Positions 45,769-57,472 of a stretch of 64,000 bases of DNA are shown piece after piece. The position numbers and the translations under genes were made by a program. Position 1 is the first letter of the stretch, and each line of letters starts with the position of its first letter. Below the pieces are notes generated by a model. It was not told the DNA's origin and did not search any database. It was given only the letters and a program-made list of their open reading frames with translations. This stretch comes from Apus apus (lineage: Eukaryota > Chordata > Aves > Apodiformes > Apodidae), in the NCBI RefSeq assembly GCF_020740795.1, contig NC_067304.1, positions 4,454,056 through 4,518,055 on the forward strand, in the 5' to 3' direction.

Positions 45769-47503
45769 GTGAGTACCCCCTGCCCAGCATCCCTGCAGCC
45801 CCGGCCACGTGAAAACCTGCTCCCCAGGTAGGGTCTTTGGAGGACACCATTGTAGCACTAGTAACAACAGAAAGTTTTTCCCCAGCCAAACCCTGTCCCC
45901 TACCTCCTCTCCCTCAGGAGCAGCAGTGGCTCAGCATCTCCTTTTCAATTTATTTTTATAAGGAAGGAGGGAGAGAGGGAGTCACATCCTAATCTGGCAA
46001 AATGTCAGGGAGTGATTCAGAGAAGAGGCGAGCAGCAGAGAGAGGCAGCCCACACAGGAGAGTTGTTTCTGATTTCCAAATGTCAGCATGTCCTTTAATT
46101 AAATGCTGATTAACAGGGGACGTGCTCCCTTGCGCTGGGACCCAGGGCAGCTGCTGGTACCATCCTCAGAGAGCCCAGGTGGTGCCACCAGCCTTGGTGG
46201 CCCATGGGACAAACTGCCTGGTGCAGGAGCTGGCCCTGCCTGAGCAAGGCAGTTCTGCCCCGTGGTTTGCCCCACACTGAGGACACCAAAAGGTGCTGGT
46301 TCAGCTGCTGCACGTCTTGGTCATGGCAGGCAAGCCTCTTGTGCCCAGGTCCCCCTTGGTCTAGCCTCTGAGCTGGGATTATGCCTGTGATTTTTTGTCT
46401 CCAAATGGAAGTTGGGTTGGATGTAGTTTAGTGAAACTGGATGCAAACTCCCTTGTGGATGCTCTTACTTTAGTTTGAGCAGCTCTTTTCTTCCTCGGCT
46501 TCTGCCTGTGCTCTGTACACTTAAGCTAGGCTGCAAAAATGCATTTGGGATCTCCAAAAACAACTTCTGTACCTAATACTGTCCATAAGCACTATCAGTT
46601 ACAATGCTTCTCTTTGTCCTCTCAAGCATGCCCTGTCTTTGAAGTCAGTGGGAGGGTTATCCTTGAGGCTAGGAGGGCTGTGCTGTGCTCTGGGCTGTGT
46701 CTGCCCTGGGGGGGTGTTGTAAACCCTCACTGACCCTGGAAGTGGAGAGCAGAACCGTGCAGAGATAACCAGCCTGGAAGGTGGCCAACTGCTTCAGTCC
46801 TGGCTGCCACCCAGCTGCCTCTGCCTGACGCTGTCCCCAAGCACCCGGGATGATTCTCTCCAGTGGCACAGGGAGGTGGCAGGTGGGATGGAGCAGGGCA
46901 GATCTGTGCTTCCCTGCCTGCTCCTGCAGCCATCCTGGCCTGGAGAGCTTTGCACCAGGACCTTGCTACATACAGACCCTCCTGGAGAGCTTCACTTTGT
47001 GCCCTGGGATGGGCGACCGCCCAAGCACAGCCCTGCTCTGGCCTTTGGGATGGTTTTGGCTGTCCCAGCTGCAGGTTTGGTTCTGGGGATTATAGAGCTG
47101 GGGCAGCCCCACTCCAGGAGCAGCAGGCTTATCAGGACAAAAGAGGTACATTCTGCTCCACACTGAGTGCATCTGTCTGACCATAAAAGTGTTCCCAAGA
47201 GTACAAAGCTCTCTAAACTGCACGGAAACTTTTACCTCCCTCAGAGACCTGTGTCACACTGTGTGCATGGAGCCACTCACACAAACAAAGCCTGCCAAGG
47301 AGGTTACAGGCCTGAAGACACACGCCAAACAAGTCTAAATCTGAAGAAATACAGGCTATAATTAAAATCATGCACCTCAGTGCCAGAGCTGAGAGAAAAA
47401 AGCTCTTCACGCTTACCCTCCCATCTCCACAGCAGAGCCTGCCCTGCACATCCCTCCCAGCTCCTGCAGAAAGTTTTCCCTCCCTTTCTGTGTTGCATTC
47501 CAG
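45769..47503. other. Intron-like DNA with a candidate element at 45940-46120
   Basis: The AT-rich patch includes TTTTCAATTTATTTTTATAA and TTTAATTAAATGCTGATTAAC. The rest is featureless. Confidence 0.4.
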
Positions 47504-47737
47504 CAATTGGCAGGACTGGAGGTGTGGGCTTGGGTGCCCCAGTGGCTCTGGGTGCCACGTTTCCCCCTGCCCCGCGCAATCTGCAGCAGCAACAAGTGTT
47601 TGCTCTCCGGAATCCCACAGCGACGCTGCCTATTTCCAAGCGCCACCTGATGGCATCATCTCCAGAAAGGGTTTGTTAGACAGTAACGATACTGCTCCGG
47701 CACCAGAGAGGGTGGAAAAGGAGAGCAGGGCCACTGG
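47504..47737 (+). other. Candidate exon of a plus-strand spliced transcript (234 nt)
   Basis: Strong acceptor TCCCTTTCTGTGTTGCATTCCAG and strong donor CTGG|GTAAGA. One frame is open across the whole 234 nt, entering and leaving in phase 2, so it could be included or skipped without a frame change. The peptide is Cys-rich at the start and contains DAAYFQAPPDGIISRKG. Another frame stops inside at 47677-47679. No family recognised. Splice-site quality is the main support. Confidence 0.35.
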
Positions 47738-50700
47738 GTAAGAGCAGCCCTGCTCTCAGCACCCTGCCCTGTCCCCAGAATGGAGCAGACCAAAGCTGAG
47801 TTCAGCAAAAGCACATGCTGGCTGCTCTCTTCTTCTCAACACCACAAAAGTTCTTCCACGCTACCCAGAAGCCAGACAGATCCCACTAGCCTGGACCCCC
47901 ATAACTCCCCCCCCTTTTTAATTCTTCTTGACATGCCTGAGAAAACAGCTCTGTGTTTATAAACGTGAGACTGAATTACACCGAATTCCCGCGGGTAGCA
48001 AGCCCTGAACACCTCCCACATGGCAATGGGACAGAAGACACTTTCTTCTACTGCCAGACAAGGGGTTTTGCCACGCCAGTGTCACCTCCACCTCCCTCTG
48101 CCTCCCCAGACAGGTGCCACCCAGACAATTGCTGGGGGCCCTTCAGCTGCAAGAGCCAAGCAGCAGGTCAGACACCTGCCCAGCCACAGGGGGAGGGTCT
48201 CCCCTGACACAGCAACCAACCAGCACCACCAGCAATAGTGCATGAAGGGGGATCCTGCAGTCAGGCCTCTCTTCCTCCCTGCTCCCCAAACCCGTGCCTG
48301 CTCAGGGCAGGGGCTTTAGGTGAGATGAACACAGTGCTGTCTCGGGATCCTCTTTGAGCACAAAGCCTTGGGAAGGGGGACCCTAACTCTGCCAATGTCC
48401 CTGCTGCCCTGCCTCCCTCCCACCCTCCCCTCCCTCCCCTGGGAGCGCCGGGCACTTGTCAATTCTCAGGTGACAGGCAGCGCTTTGGGGGAGCCCCTGG
48501 TTGCCTCCCAAGCGCCTGCATGGTGAGCAGGGCAGTGCCTGGCTCCCCAGGGATGGTTCTTACCAACCAGGATCCCTGCTCAGTGTCTGGCACAAGCCAA
48601 CCTGCCAGTGTCCCAGGTCCAGAGCCCACCAACCCTGCAGGGACCGCTCATTCTCTCCTGCTGCTCTGGCTTAGCCTCCCAACTTCAGCACACACGGGAA
48701 CACTGAGGCACCCCACACTGAGGCACCCAGATGGAGAGAGGCTGCAGCAAAGGGGTTTTGTGCTGGGAGGGATGGGGAGAGGACACAGGGGGAGGGGAGG
48801 TGGTGGGAAGGGGGGATGAATCATTTCAAGGGAGCCAGATTTCCATTTTCCCCCTGCTGGAAAATTAAAGTCTCCTCTGAGTTTGCATCCCAAATGTGAT
48901 TGCTTTCGGATCCCTGCCTTGGAAGGCACGTACCTCTCTCAGCAGCCGGCCCTGCCGGGATCAGTGTCCATGCTGTCGACCTGTCAGCAGGCTCTTCCTT
49001 CTGTTCACGCTGAGCATCATATTTTCTTTGAACACTGAGGCAGTTAAAAGCTGCAACTTAAGGACTCAAGGCGGGTGGGGGTGGAGGTGGACAGCCTCAC
49101 TGAGCATGAAAAGCAGCTATTGGCTCTCCCTCCCCAGCTGCTCTGCCACTGGGTTGGGCTGAACATGTATCATCCTTCCCCTCCTTTCTCCTTATTTCCC
49201 CATCTCTGTCCTTCCCTGCTCCGTGCCGGGAAGGCAGGGGAAGGAGGAGAGTTCCTGCTGGGTTCTGCTCCCCCCCCCCGTGAGCATCACACCTGCCCCT
49301 GGTGGGGCCGCCGGGCAGATGCGAGCGCTGCCCCAGCCGCCCTCCCCGCGGCATATGGCGCGAGAATTCTAATTTCCTCAGGGCAGCAGCTCGTGTGGTG
49401 ACTGGCAGGCTTCTCACCCTGCTCTAGCAGGCCTTTGATTAACCCCCAGGAGATCCTTTCGTGCCAACTGTCCGTATGGGCTGAACAAAGCACTTCCCAC
49501 TTCCACCGCTCCCTACTTCCTCTTCATTAATGGGGAGCTCTTCTTTTGAGCCCCAGCCAGGGCAGGGAGAGCAGCATCCTGCTGTTAAAGCTGCTTTCCC
49601 CCATGGAACTTCAGGTGAAAGCTGTTGCTGGGAAGAGGAGCCCAGCTATAATCCTCTTTCAAAGGCTGCCTACCTGTTACTTGGCAGCCCCGTGCAGGAC
49701 TGGTCTTGCCAAGTGAAATAGCTGAACATTTAAATCAGTGGCAATGTAAGAATCCAGCCTTTCTGCAGGGCTGCTCTCCCAGGCTCTCTGCAAACACAGG
49801 TAGAGTCACTGGGTTTCACTAGAGTCCTGCTGAGGAAGCTTCCTCTGCAAGCCCAGACATTTTTCCTGCAAAATTTGAGGTCCTTAAAAACATGAAAAAT
49901 TAGTCCACCCCTTTGACAAATCCCTGTGTGACTACAAGGAGCCACACCGTGTCTCTTGGGTAACAGACGTCATTTCCAACAACACGTATTGTGCCTGCAG
50001 ATCAGCCTCAAGTTTTTTTCGCTCTTCTGCGTTAATTATCGGTTCCTCATGGGAGCAGCTTTCACTCTGCAGACTGTTCAAACTGAGACTGGGTCAGGGC
50101 TGGTGTGTTTGAGCAGCCTGGTTGTCTCTTCTGCTGAAAGGTTTCTAATATGTGCAGCACTGGCTGCGACAGCAGGAATGCCATTGCTTTCATTTCATCT
50201 CATATTAACGCTGCCCTGCTGCTGCTGCGTGTGGTCCTGGGTGCAGAGGCAGCACGGAGAGCAGGGAGACCCTCACCTGGTGGGTTGTGGTTGATGAATG
50301 ATTGTGGAAAAGCAGCTGCTGCTTCGGTGAGGAAGGGTGTGCACTTCCCACCTCTAATCCAGCTCTGCCGTCTCGCTGCAGCATCGCCATGGCTCTCTGG
50401 TCCTCTCACTGGCATTGGAAGGAACAATCACGTTGCCTTTTGCACATAAGGAGCATGGCAAATGGATTCGCCATCTTCATGGACTTTGTTTTTTAACAAA
50501 AGCAAAAACTACTAAAAATGTAATCACTTTACGCTGCTGCTGCTCCAGAACAAAGCTGAGTCTCTGTCCTGGCTGGCAAACACTCAATCATTCACCTTTG
50601 TGCAGGCAGAGAAGGGATCATTAGGACAGCAGATGCCATCAGGAAAATCCTTCTATTTGTTTAATTCTTCAGTAGACCTCGAGTTTGCAAGAGCACCCCG

Positions 50701-50746
50701 TTAGCTATGTGGGAACTAAGGACTTTGATATTTGTTTGGTGCACAG
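47738..50746. other. Intron-like DNA; AT-rich patches at 48840-49060 and 49340-49500
   Basis: The patches are complex and non-coding (GAAAATTAAAGTCTCCTCTG; AGAATTCTAATTTCCTC; GGCCTTTGATTAACCCC). Further acceptor-like sites exist at 50361 (GCCGTCTCGCTGCAG) without a matching good donor. No repeat recognised. Confidence 0.4.
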
Positions 50747-50840
50747 GATGAAGATTTTGGCAGCACCTCTGGACCTGGGACACTGCTGCCTGGAGTGAAG
50801 GACCTTGGAGCCATCATTAGAGGCAAACCTCCAAGAACAG
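50747..50840 (+). other. Candidate exon of a plus-strand spliced transcript (94 nt)
   Basis: Acceptor GATATTTGTTTGGTGCACAG and donor AACAG|GTAAAG enclose 94 nt. Frame 0 is open and reads DEDFGSTSGPGTLLPG then VKDLGAIIRGKPPRT, leaving in phase 1; the other two frames contain stops. In frame 0 it joins to the exon at 55845. If entered in phase 2 from the 47504 exon it terminates at a TGA within this exon (MKILAAPLDLGHCCLE-stop). Protein-like but unrecognised. Confidence 0.35.
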
Positions 50841-53800
50841 GTAAAGCTGCTGACAAACAGGCATTTCTGATGCTGCTCGTGAGGGACAGGTCACATTAGC
50901 ACAGCACTTGGATGAGCAGTGTGATGGGTTCCTGCAAAACTGCCGTGGAGTGCAAGAAATCTGATGCTCACACCATCAGTAATAGGGTGAGACTGTGTCC
51001 TGCATCCCCAGCTGCAGGAGTTTCACAGCCTGGCAAGATACAGGAGAGCTACAGCTCAGCTGTAGTTGATGTTGAGAAAACTGTTTGTAAAAGAGTGGCT
51101 ATGTCCTCTAAAATACACATAGTGAGTTGGATTTCTATAGCACTTGCTGAGCTCCACAAGAGGCAGAAATGCGGAATAGTTGTAATCTTTGGGGATATTT
51201 CAGAAAAATACAGCTGCCCTAAACCACGGTGTTCTTACAAAAGCCCACCTGGTTCCTGCAGCAGCATGGGGGGGGGGTGGGGGGGGGTGGAGGGAAGTGC
51301 TGCCAGGACTTTAAGTGTTTTTCCAAAATCCACCCACTAGCGGGCAGCAGGAAGAGAGGCTGTTTATGGAAGAAATGAGATGTCACCCGAGAATTGCAAG
51401 AGAGGGATCGCTTGTCTTAAAAACATTTGATGTGAAGTGTAACATTTGTGACCCAGAAGGAAACTGCAGATGTTTCATCCCGACCCTGTGCAATAACCAG
51501 CTGTGTCCTAATGGGAAATCTGTGTGCAAGCCGGGTTTTTTTCCTGGAGCATTAAAGCCCAGGGAGCTCCCAGAGTGGAGGAGAAGTGCCTTTCCCGGTG
51601 TTTTAGGTGGTGTTGGTAGCAGACTCGGGATGGGGACCCACACTGGGGTGTGATCCCACCTCCCTGCAGCGTTTCCCATGGGCTGGGGAAAGTTGCACGG
51701 AGAAGCCCTGAATGTCACAAGGTGCCTGGCACTTACCACTCTGTGCTTGAGGCTTTTCCACTCCTTCCCACCCCACCCGCCTCTGCAGGCAGATTTTGGA
51801 GGGGAAGCAGGGGTGGTGATGCTGTCCCCCGGCAGAACAGGTTCGGCAGCTCCAGTGCCCCAGGCTGGGCTTTTGCAAGCACTTGTGCTCCTGCCTGTGT
51901 GTCCCCCAGGGATGGGGGGACAGTGGTCGAACAGAGCTGCTTTAACTCCTCCTCAGCCCTGCAGGGACAGGACAGCCCTGGAGAAGTTCTTGTCTGTCCT
52001 ATGGGATGTATCAGCTCTGGTCCCTGCCTGCTGGGAAGCTGTGGGTGTTCCTGGCAGGGTGGTCTGCACTGCCGGCAGCACCCAGGCAGTGCCAGGGCTG
52101 AGCAGAGGTTCTGGGTGCCCCACTTCATCCCGGGTGAAGACAGTGGACCCAGCAGAGAGGGTGGCATGGCCTCGTTTCTGTCTGTCTCAGCTGGGTTGCA
52201 CGCTCAGCCTGTTTCCCAACCAGTCGGTTCTCCAGAGGGCCACGAGGTGGAAGCATTTTCCAAAAACTCCTGCGATGTCCTCGGAGTCTGCCTCTGACTT
52301 GAACAGGGGGGGACAAGACTGCCAAGGAGCTGTGTTGCAGAGAAAAGAGCTGAGAAGGGATCCAATTAATTGTACAGGTCACAAAAGCAAAAGCCCCTTT
52401 TCCAGGAAAAGGCTCCTGCAACTATCCATGATGTTAGCTGTGCACTGCCCTGGGGAAAGGGTTTTGTGTTCTGCACCTCAGAGGCAGAAAAGCAGGAGCA
52501 CACACTGCCCAGGGGCCACACACCAGGCTCTGGAGCCCCCCATGCTTTCTCCACGCCGATGACCTGCCTAGTAGTCATTTGCGTGTAACTTCTGGGCCTC
52601 AGGTGCTGAGCACAGACGTACTGGAGAGATCGCCAGGTTCATCTTTTTCCTCCTCTGAACAGAACTCCTGGCCACAGGGATTTGTGGCAGCTCTGTGCAG
52701 CCTACTCCCCTTTCACAGGAGGGCAAGCACAGATATCCAGATGCTTGCCCATCTGCCTCCCCACACACCATGTGCTGCTCAGAGCCAGCCAGTCCAACCA
52801 GTAACCCTGGGGCTGTGAGCCTGGCAGGAGCTGCCTCTGCCTGCCTGGGAGGATCAGAGCTTTCCTGGGGGCTCAGCAGCAGGCAGGTGACACAGCCAGG
52901 AGCAGGTTTGTCCCTTGGCATCACGCTCAGCCCGTGCTCACCATGGTTGACAGGGGCTCGGGCTGCTGAGTCACGGCCCAGCAGCTCTGTCTTACCCAGC
53001 CTGGGGAGCAGGCAGCTGCTCCAGCCCTCCTGCCAGGCAGGAATCACTGGCACATTCCTGGACACCAGGCTCCAGCCTGCAGAGAGGTCTCAGCTCATGG
53101 GAGATGCTGGATGGTGCTTCCAAGCCAGGAGAGCTCAGCTGCTGTCAGCCAGGGTCTGGCATAATGCAAGTTGGGGACAGAGCCCCCACCCGTGTTCTTC
53201 CCTATGGTCTGTGTAACACTACTCCACCCTTCTGCAAAACCTCAGTGCTTGTGCTGCAAGCACAGCTTTCCCTGAAATGTTTGATAAGGGAGACTGAGGA
53301 TAAAGGACTTGGCAGCACTGAAATGGCTCTGAGATTTGCCTCTGTCTTGGAGACCTCCTGTTTGGAAAAGTCTCTTCACCTCTTCTTCACTTGTGACACT
53401 GGAGTTGGACATTTCCTTGTTAGCTGTGGGCATGGAGAGCTTCAATATGGTAAAAACCAGAGAGGAGATGTTATATACAGCCAGCTAAATGAGTACTGCA
53501 CTCCTTTGACAGGCGATCCCACAGTCAGGATGTGCTTGGCTTCCAGAGGTTTCAGGGGAATTATAAGCAGCACCAACTTCTAGGCAGGACCCATGTCCCT
53601 TGGCTGGCCCTGCTCCACCCCTGGCTCCAAAGCAGAGAAGTAGTTTTGTTCAGCATCCCTGTATGTGGCTGAGTCCAGCTCGGTATGCAAAAATGCCTTG
53701 ACATTTAGTCTTCCCTTGTATTTGTTTAATAAGTAAACAGCTAAAAATAAGTTGGTTATACCCAAGGGGTTTTTGAGTAGCATTAAACCAAGAGAGCGAG

Positions 53801-55844
53801 GCTGTTTGCTGGGTAACAGAACTGGTATTTTCCTCTCACTCTTAGTTCTACATCAAAGTAGTTTTATGGACTGTGCTTATTCCAGACTTGAATCAACATG
53901 AGCACAACAAGAATCAACCTCAGCATCTGCAAATGCAGACCTCTTCTGTGGTGCTAATTGATTTAATCTGTGAGCAATAACCAGAGAGCAGATTTATCCA
54001 GAGCAGTACTGCTTCAAACCTGTATTTAACTCATTTATTTTTTTTTTTTCACAAGTGCCTTACTTAGTCAAAAGCAGTGGCATCAGTGGCTGGTCTACAG
54101 AAATGCCTGTGCTGGCAGATGCTGGGTCACTGCTGGGTCTCTCCAAGGCACGGGGAGGGGAGAGCAAAGCTCAGCACCGGGGTTGCTCTGGTTTCTGGAA
54201 CCTCCTGAGGGCTGTGCTGGCTGTGCACCCTTACAGGGTCACACAGCTGCCATCTCATCCACCCCTTCCAGCCCACTCTGGCTGGCAGAGGAGGTGTGGG
54301 GCCCTTTGAAGCCCTGCTGTGAGGCCTCTTGGCTGCTGCTGGAGCCCAGGGAGGGGTGGTCTCTTTGCCTGTATTGCAGGGCTTGAAATGAGCAAGTGCA
54401 GCCTCCAGTCCCAGGGCATCTCGTGCTGGAGCATCTGGCTTGCATGAAGCACCATGACTGCACAAGCCTCCAGAGCCCTTCTGTGCTTCAGGATTTGGGA
54501 AGGCTTCTGGCCAAGTTATTTGGTACACAGGGATGGTACACAATGGAATGACCTCCTGCTTTACCCCAGAGCTAGAAATGACTGCAAAGACAGTGTTTCC
54601 CTACAGCTACCTGCAGAGCATCAACAGTCCTGGGGAGCCCTTTGGTGATGCTGCAGGTGGGATGTGGCAGTGAGGAGCCCTGGCTCCCAGGGGTGCTGTG
54701 CAGACACCCAGGAGGATTTCAGCACACTGTGGAGGCTCAGCACTCAGAAAACTGGACACAGCAAGGGCAGGATCAGGCCAAGACCTATGGAGCACAGAGC
54801 AGTCAGCATCTGTCAGAATGAATCTTGAGCCTCTTCCAGCCAGAAGTCAGCAGGAAAGTTTCTCTGCAGCCTGTCAGGGAAGATGATTTCAGGCTGTTTA
54901 TAGCAGGTCTGAAGCATGTGAGCAGAAGAGTTGCCTCAACATGCCATTAGAGCACTTATTGGCTGGGGAATTACAGCGCTAATGAAATAATAGGTGCATT
55001 CAGCTAGGAAGAGGCTTGTGCTGAAGATTCTCCCCAGAGACTGCCTTGCAGGGAGCTGCCTGCCACCAGCCTGCTGCTGGTTTTCTCCTGGGCAGAGGCC
55101 TCAGCACCAGTAGAAGCAAGTTCTGGGTTGCACCCCAAAAACCCTCTCCTGTCAGGGGAAGGCAGCCCAGCTCCCTACCCTGCACAGCCTGGAGCAGGAC
55201 CTGGGCTCTGCCTGCACAAAGCCGTATGCTCTTCCTGAGATGCTTAGGGCTTTCCTGCTGTCCTGCAAGGCTTTGCTACCGAGTCTCACTTCCAGGAATT
55301 CCTCTCTGCCCATCACAACCTTTGCTGCCAAAGCACGTGTGTTTGCTAGCTGGGAAGGAGGGGGCAAGGTCCTTGTCTGCTCTGCCTGCAACAGCCAGCT
55401 TTGTTTTGCCGAGGGAGAAGCAGCCGCAGAGCAGCGTGCAAATGTTGATTGTGCAGACAGAGGAGGGGAGCAGAACTGTATTCTGCTCTGTATTCTGGTG
55501 CAGGTTTCCTGAAAGCCTGCTGGGATGAAGCCAGGAGCAGCCCCTGAGGTGCTCGGACCTGCAGGAGCTCAGGCAGCCCCTCAGAGCAGCAAGGGGGAGC
55601 AGGGCTCCTGCCATGTATGTCACCAGTGCCTTGTCACTGACCACGCTGTGCCTCACACCCCACACCCACCACCTTCAAGGTTGCCCTCCCAGCAGCCCCC
55701 AGCCCCCAGTGGGAGCCTTTGGGAGCTGTGCCTGCAGCACCCTGCCCCTCTGATCACAGGAGTTGTCATCCTCCTGACTTGCCTAAAAGGCAAGGACCTG
55801 CTCACAGCAAGTAGCAGCTGTGTATGAGATTTTCCTCTTTTCAG
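50841..55844. other. Intron-like DNA with a G-tract, a 294-codon frame and AT-rich patches
   Basis: The G-tract is at 51268-51290. A 294-codon plus frame spans 51678-52562, unsupported by any domain. AT-rich patches at 53640-53780 (GTTTAATAAGTAAACAGC) and 54940-55020 (GGGGAATTACAGCGCTAATG) may be regulatory. No transposon recognised. Confidence 0.4.
51268..51290 (+). repeat. G-tract, G-quadruplex-capable
   Basis: Ten G, T, nine G, T, GG, then AGGG. It meets the four-run rule on the plus strand and is prone to sequencing error. Confidence 0.85.
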
Positions 55845-55891
55845 CTAACTCTGCTGCCATCTGCTCCAGTTCTCTAATTATCCCAGCAGAG
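55845..55891 (+). other. Candidate small exon (47 nt)
   Basis: Acceptor ATTTTCCTCTTTTCAG is excellent; donor AGAG|GTGGGG is weaker. Entered in phase 1 it reads NSAAICSSSLIIPAE and leaves in phase 0. The minus strand also shows a protein-like frame, AGIIRELEQMAAELAEKRK, over the same bases with no good donor, so strand assignment rests on the acceptor. Confidence 0.25.
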
Positions 55892-56160
55892 GTGGGGGTG
55901 TCTGGCTGGGTAGCAGGCACTGGGGGGTGAACACCAGCTCCAGCAGCCTCGATAGACCTGTGTGGGCCGGAGTGGCTCCCAGATGCCACCAACTCGACTG
56001 GCACAAGCCCTGGCATATGTGTGAAGGTGGGACTGCACCCACTCCCCTCCCAGCAAAGCCAAGCATCTTTCTTGGGCATATCCCTGCCATTCCAGCCCTC
56101 TTGGGGATGCTTTGCTCTGTGTCCAGCACTGCAGTTCAAGCACTTGTTTCTCTTTTTCAG

Positions 56161-56190
56161 GAAACGTTCTCGCATTTATCATCCCTCTAA
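56161..56190 (+). other. Candidate start of a terminal exon with in-frame stop
   Basis: Acceptor CACTTGTTTCTCTTTTTCAG is the best pyrimidine tract in this area. Entered in phase 0 from the 55845 exon it reads ETFSHLSSL and stops at TAA (56188-56190). Only the coding part is listed; the 3'UTR end was not located. Confidence 0.25.
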
Positions 56191-56409
56191 AGACCACTGA
56201 AGTTTCTGCCTGCATCAGTGTTTTGGGAAAGCCAAAGCTGGGTTGGATTCCTCATTTGGGCTGAAAATAGCTAACAGACTGTGAGGCAAGCAGCAAGTTC
56301 TGGCTTAGCATCCTGAGGCTGTCATAGTCAGCAGTGAGGGAGTCCCTTTCTGGTGCCACCCAAGCTGTTCTTGCTGAATAGTGCCAGCCTGATGCCAAGG
56401 CTCCTCCCT

Positions 56410-56429
56410 ATCCATCCATCCATCCATCC
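56410..56429. repeat. (ATCC)5 microsatellite
   Basis: Five perfect ATCC units. Confidence 0.9.
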
Positions 56430-57448
56430 CTGTGGACAGAAAAGTACATGTTATTCTCCAGCCAGACCCCCTGCACTGCCTAGGCTAAAGGATCACATCC
56501 TGCTAATGGGGATCTTACTGGTTTGGGGCTTGAAAACCCCAAGTGATGCTCTGTTCTTAATCGCTGGGTATTTCTGATACGCTGGTCTCAATCCAGGTAG
56601 GGACTCCCACTTTCTGTTGGCAGGAAAGCACCAGATACTTTGCTGGTGTTTCTGGTGTGTGCTGGTGAAGAAAAGCATCTGGTCTTTTAGGTTTGCTCAG
56701 GCACATTCCCCTACAGAAGTTTAACCCTGGTGCTCCTTGCTCCCAAGAGGGAGCAGAGATTTAAGCCCTTGGTGCACTTACTCACCTCTTTCCAGTCGAG
56801 AGGACTGACTGTTCAGCCTACAGCTCACCCAGTGAACTGCCTTGGAAAGGGGAAGCTTGTCAGTGAGTCAGTGGGAGAGAGATGGATTGTTCTCTGAAAA
56901 AAATAACTTATCTCCTCCCTGCCCTTGCTTCACATGGGGTGGTAGGGACAAGGTTCGCTCACAGGAGCAAACTCCTTTGGGGACGACGTTCGGTTCCTTT
57001 TGAACTGCAGCACTGGTGCTCGGACTCCTCTGCAGAGCTGAGATGCTTTAACCCTTGTGAAGCAATTGCTAAACCTCCTTGGAAACCTCCAAGCAGGGCA
57101 GTCATGCTCAGCTTCAGCAGGGCCCATGGCTGGAGCCAAGATGTGTGTTGTCAGGAGCTGTCAGCCTGGTTCTGCCTGCCAGCCCTTCTTTGCATTGAGG
57201 ATTCCTCTCTCTGCTGTGTAACAGGGAGGAGGGACCAGGCAGACTGAAGTGAAATGCCAAAACCAAAGGCCAAACTCACCTCCAGTGATGCCCCGGGCAG
57301 GGCTATAGATGTATTTGTTCAAGAGCTACTTGCTGGGGAGGAATTTTGGTATCCATCTTGCTCTGTGCTCTTCTCTCACTTTGGCCATCATGCTGCTGGA
57401 GTTTTGCACACTTATAGTAGGATTTTGGAGGAAATACTTTGTGCATAA

Positions 57449-57472
57449 TTTTTTCTTTTTTTTTTTTTTTTT
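57449..57472. repeat. T-rich homopolymer tract
   Basis: Six T, one C, seventeen T. No recognised retroposon beside it on the minus strand. Confidence 0.9.

Noticed and set aside
44612-45867. Frames of 208-333 codons on the minus strand across CpG island 3
   Set aside because: They are made of the 11-bp minisatellite and C-rich runs read as Pro/Cys/Thr repeats; three frames are open at once.
51315-51653. Cys-rich frame suggesting an EGF-like module (CNICDPEGNCRC)
   Set aside because: Cysteine spacing does not fit EGF or another module I know, and there are no exon boundaries around it.
55783-56175. 130-codon minus frame with a helical-looking AGIIRELEQMAAELAEKRK segment
   Set aside because: No usable donor follows the segment, and the plus strand has a much better acceptor at the same place. 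Kept only as an alternative.
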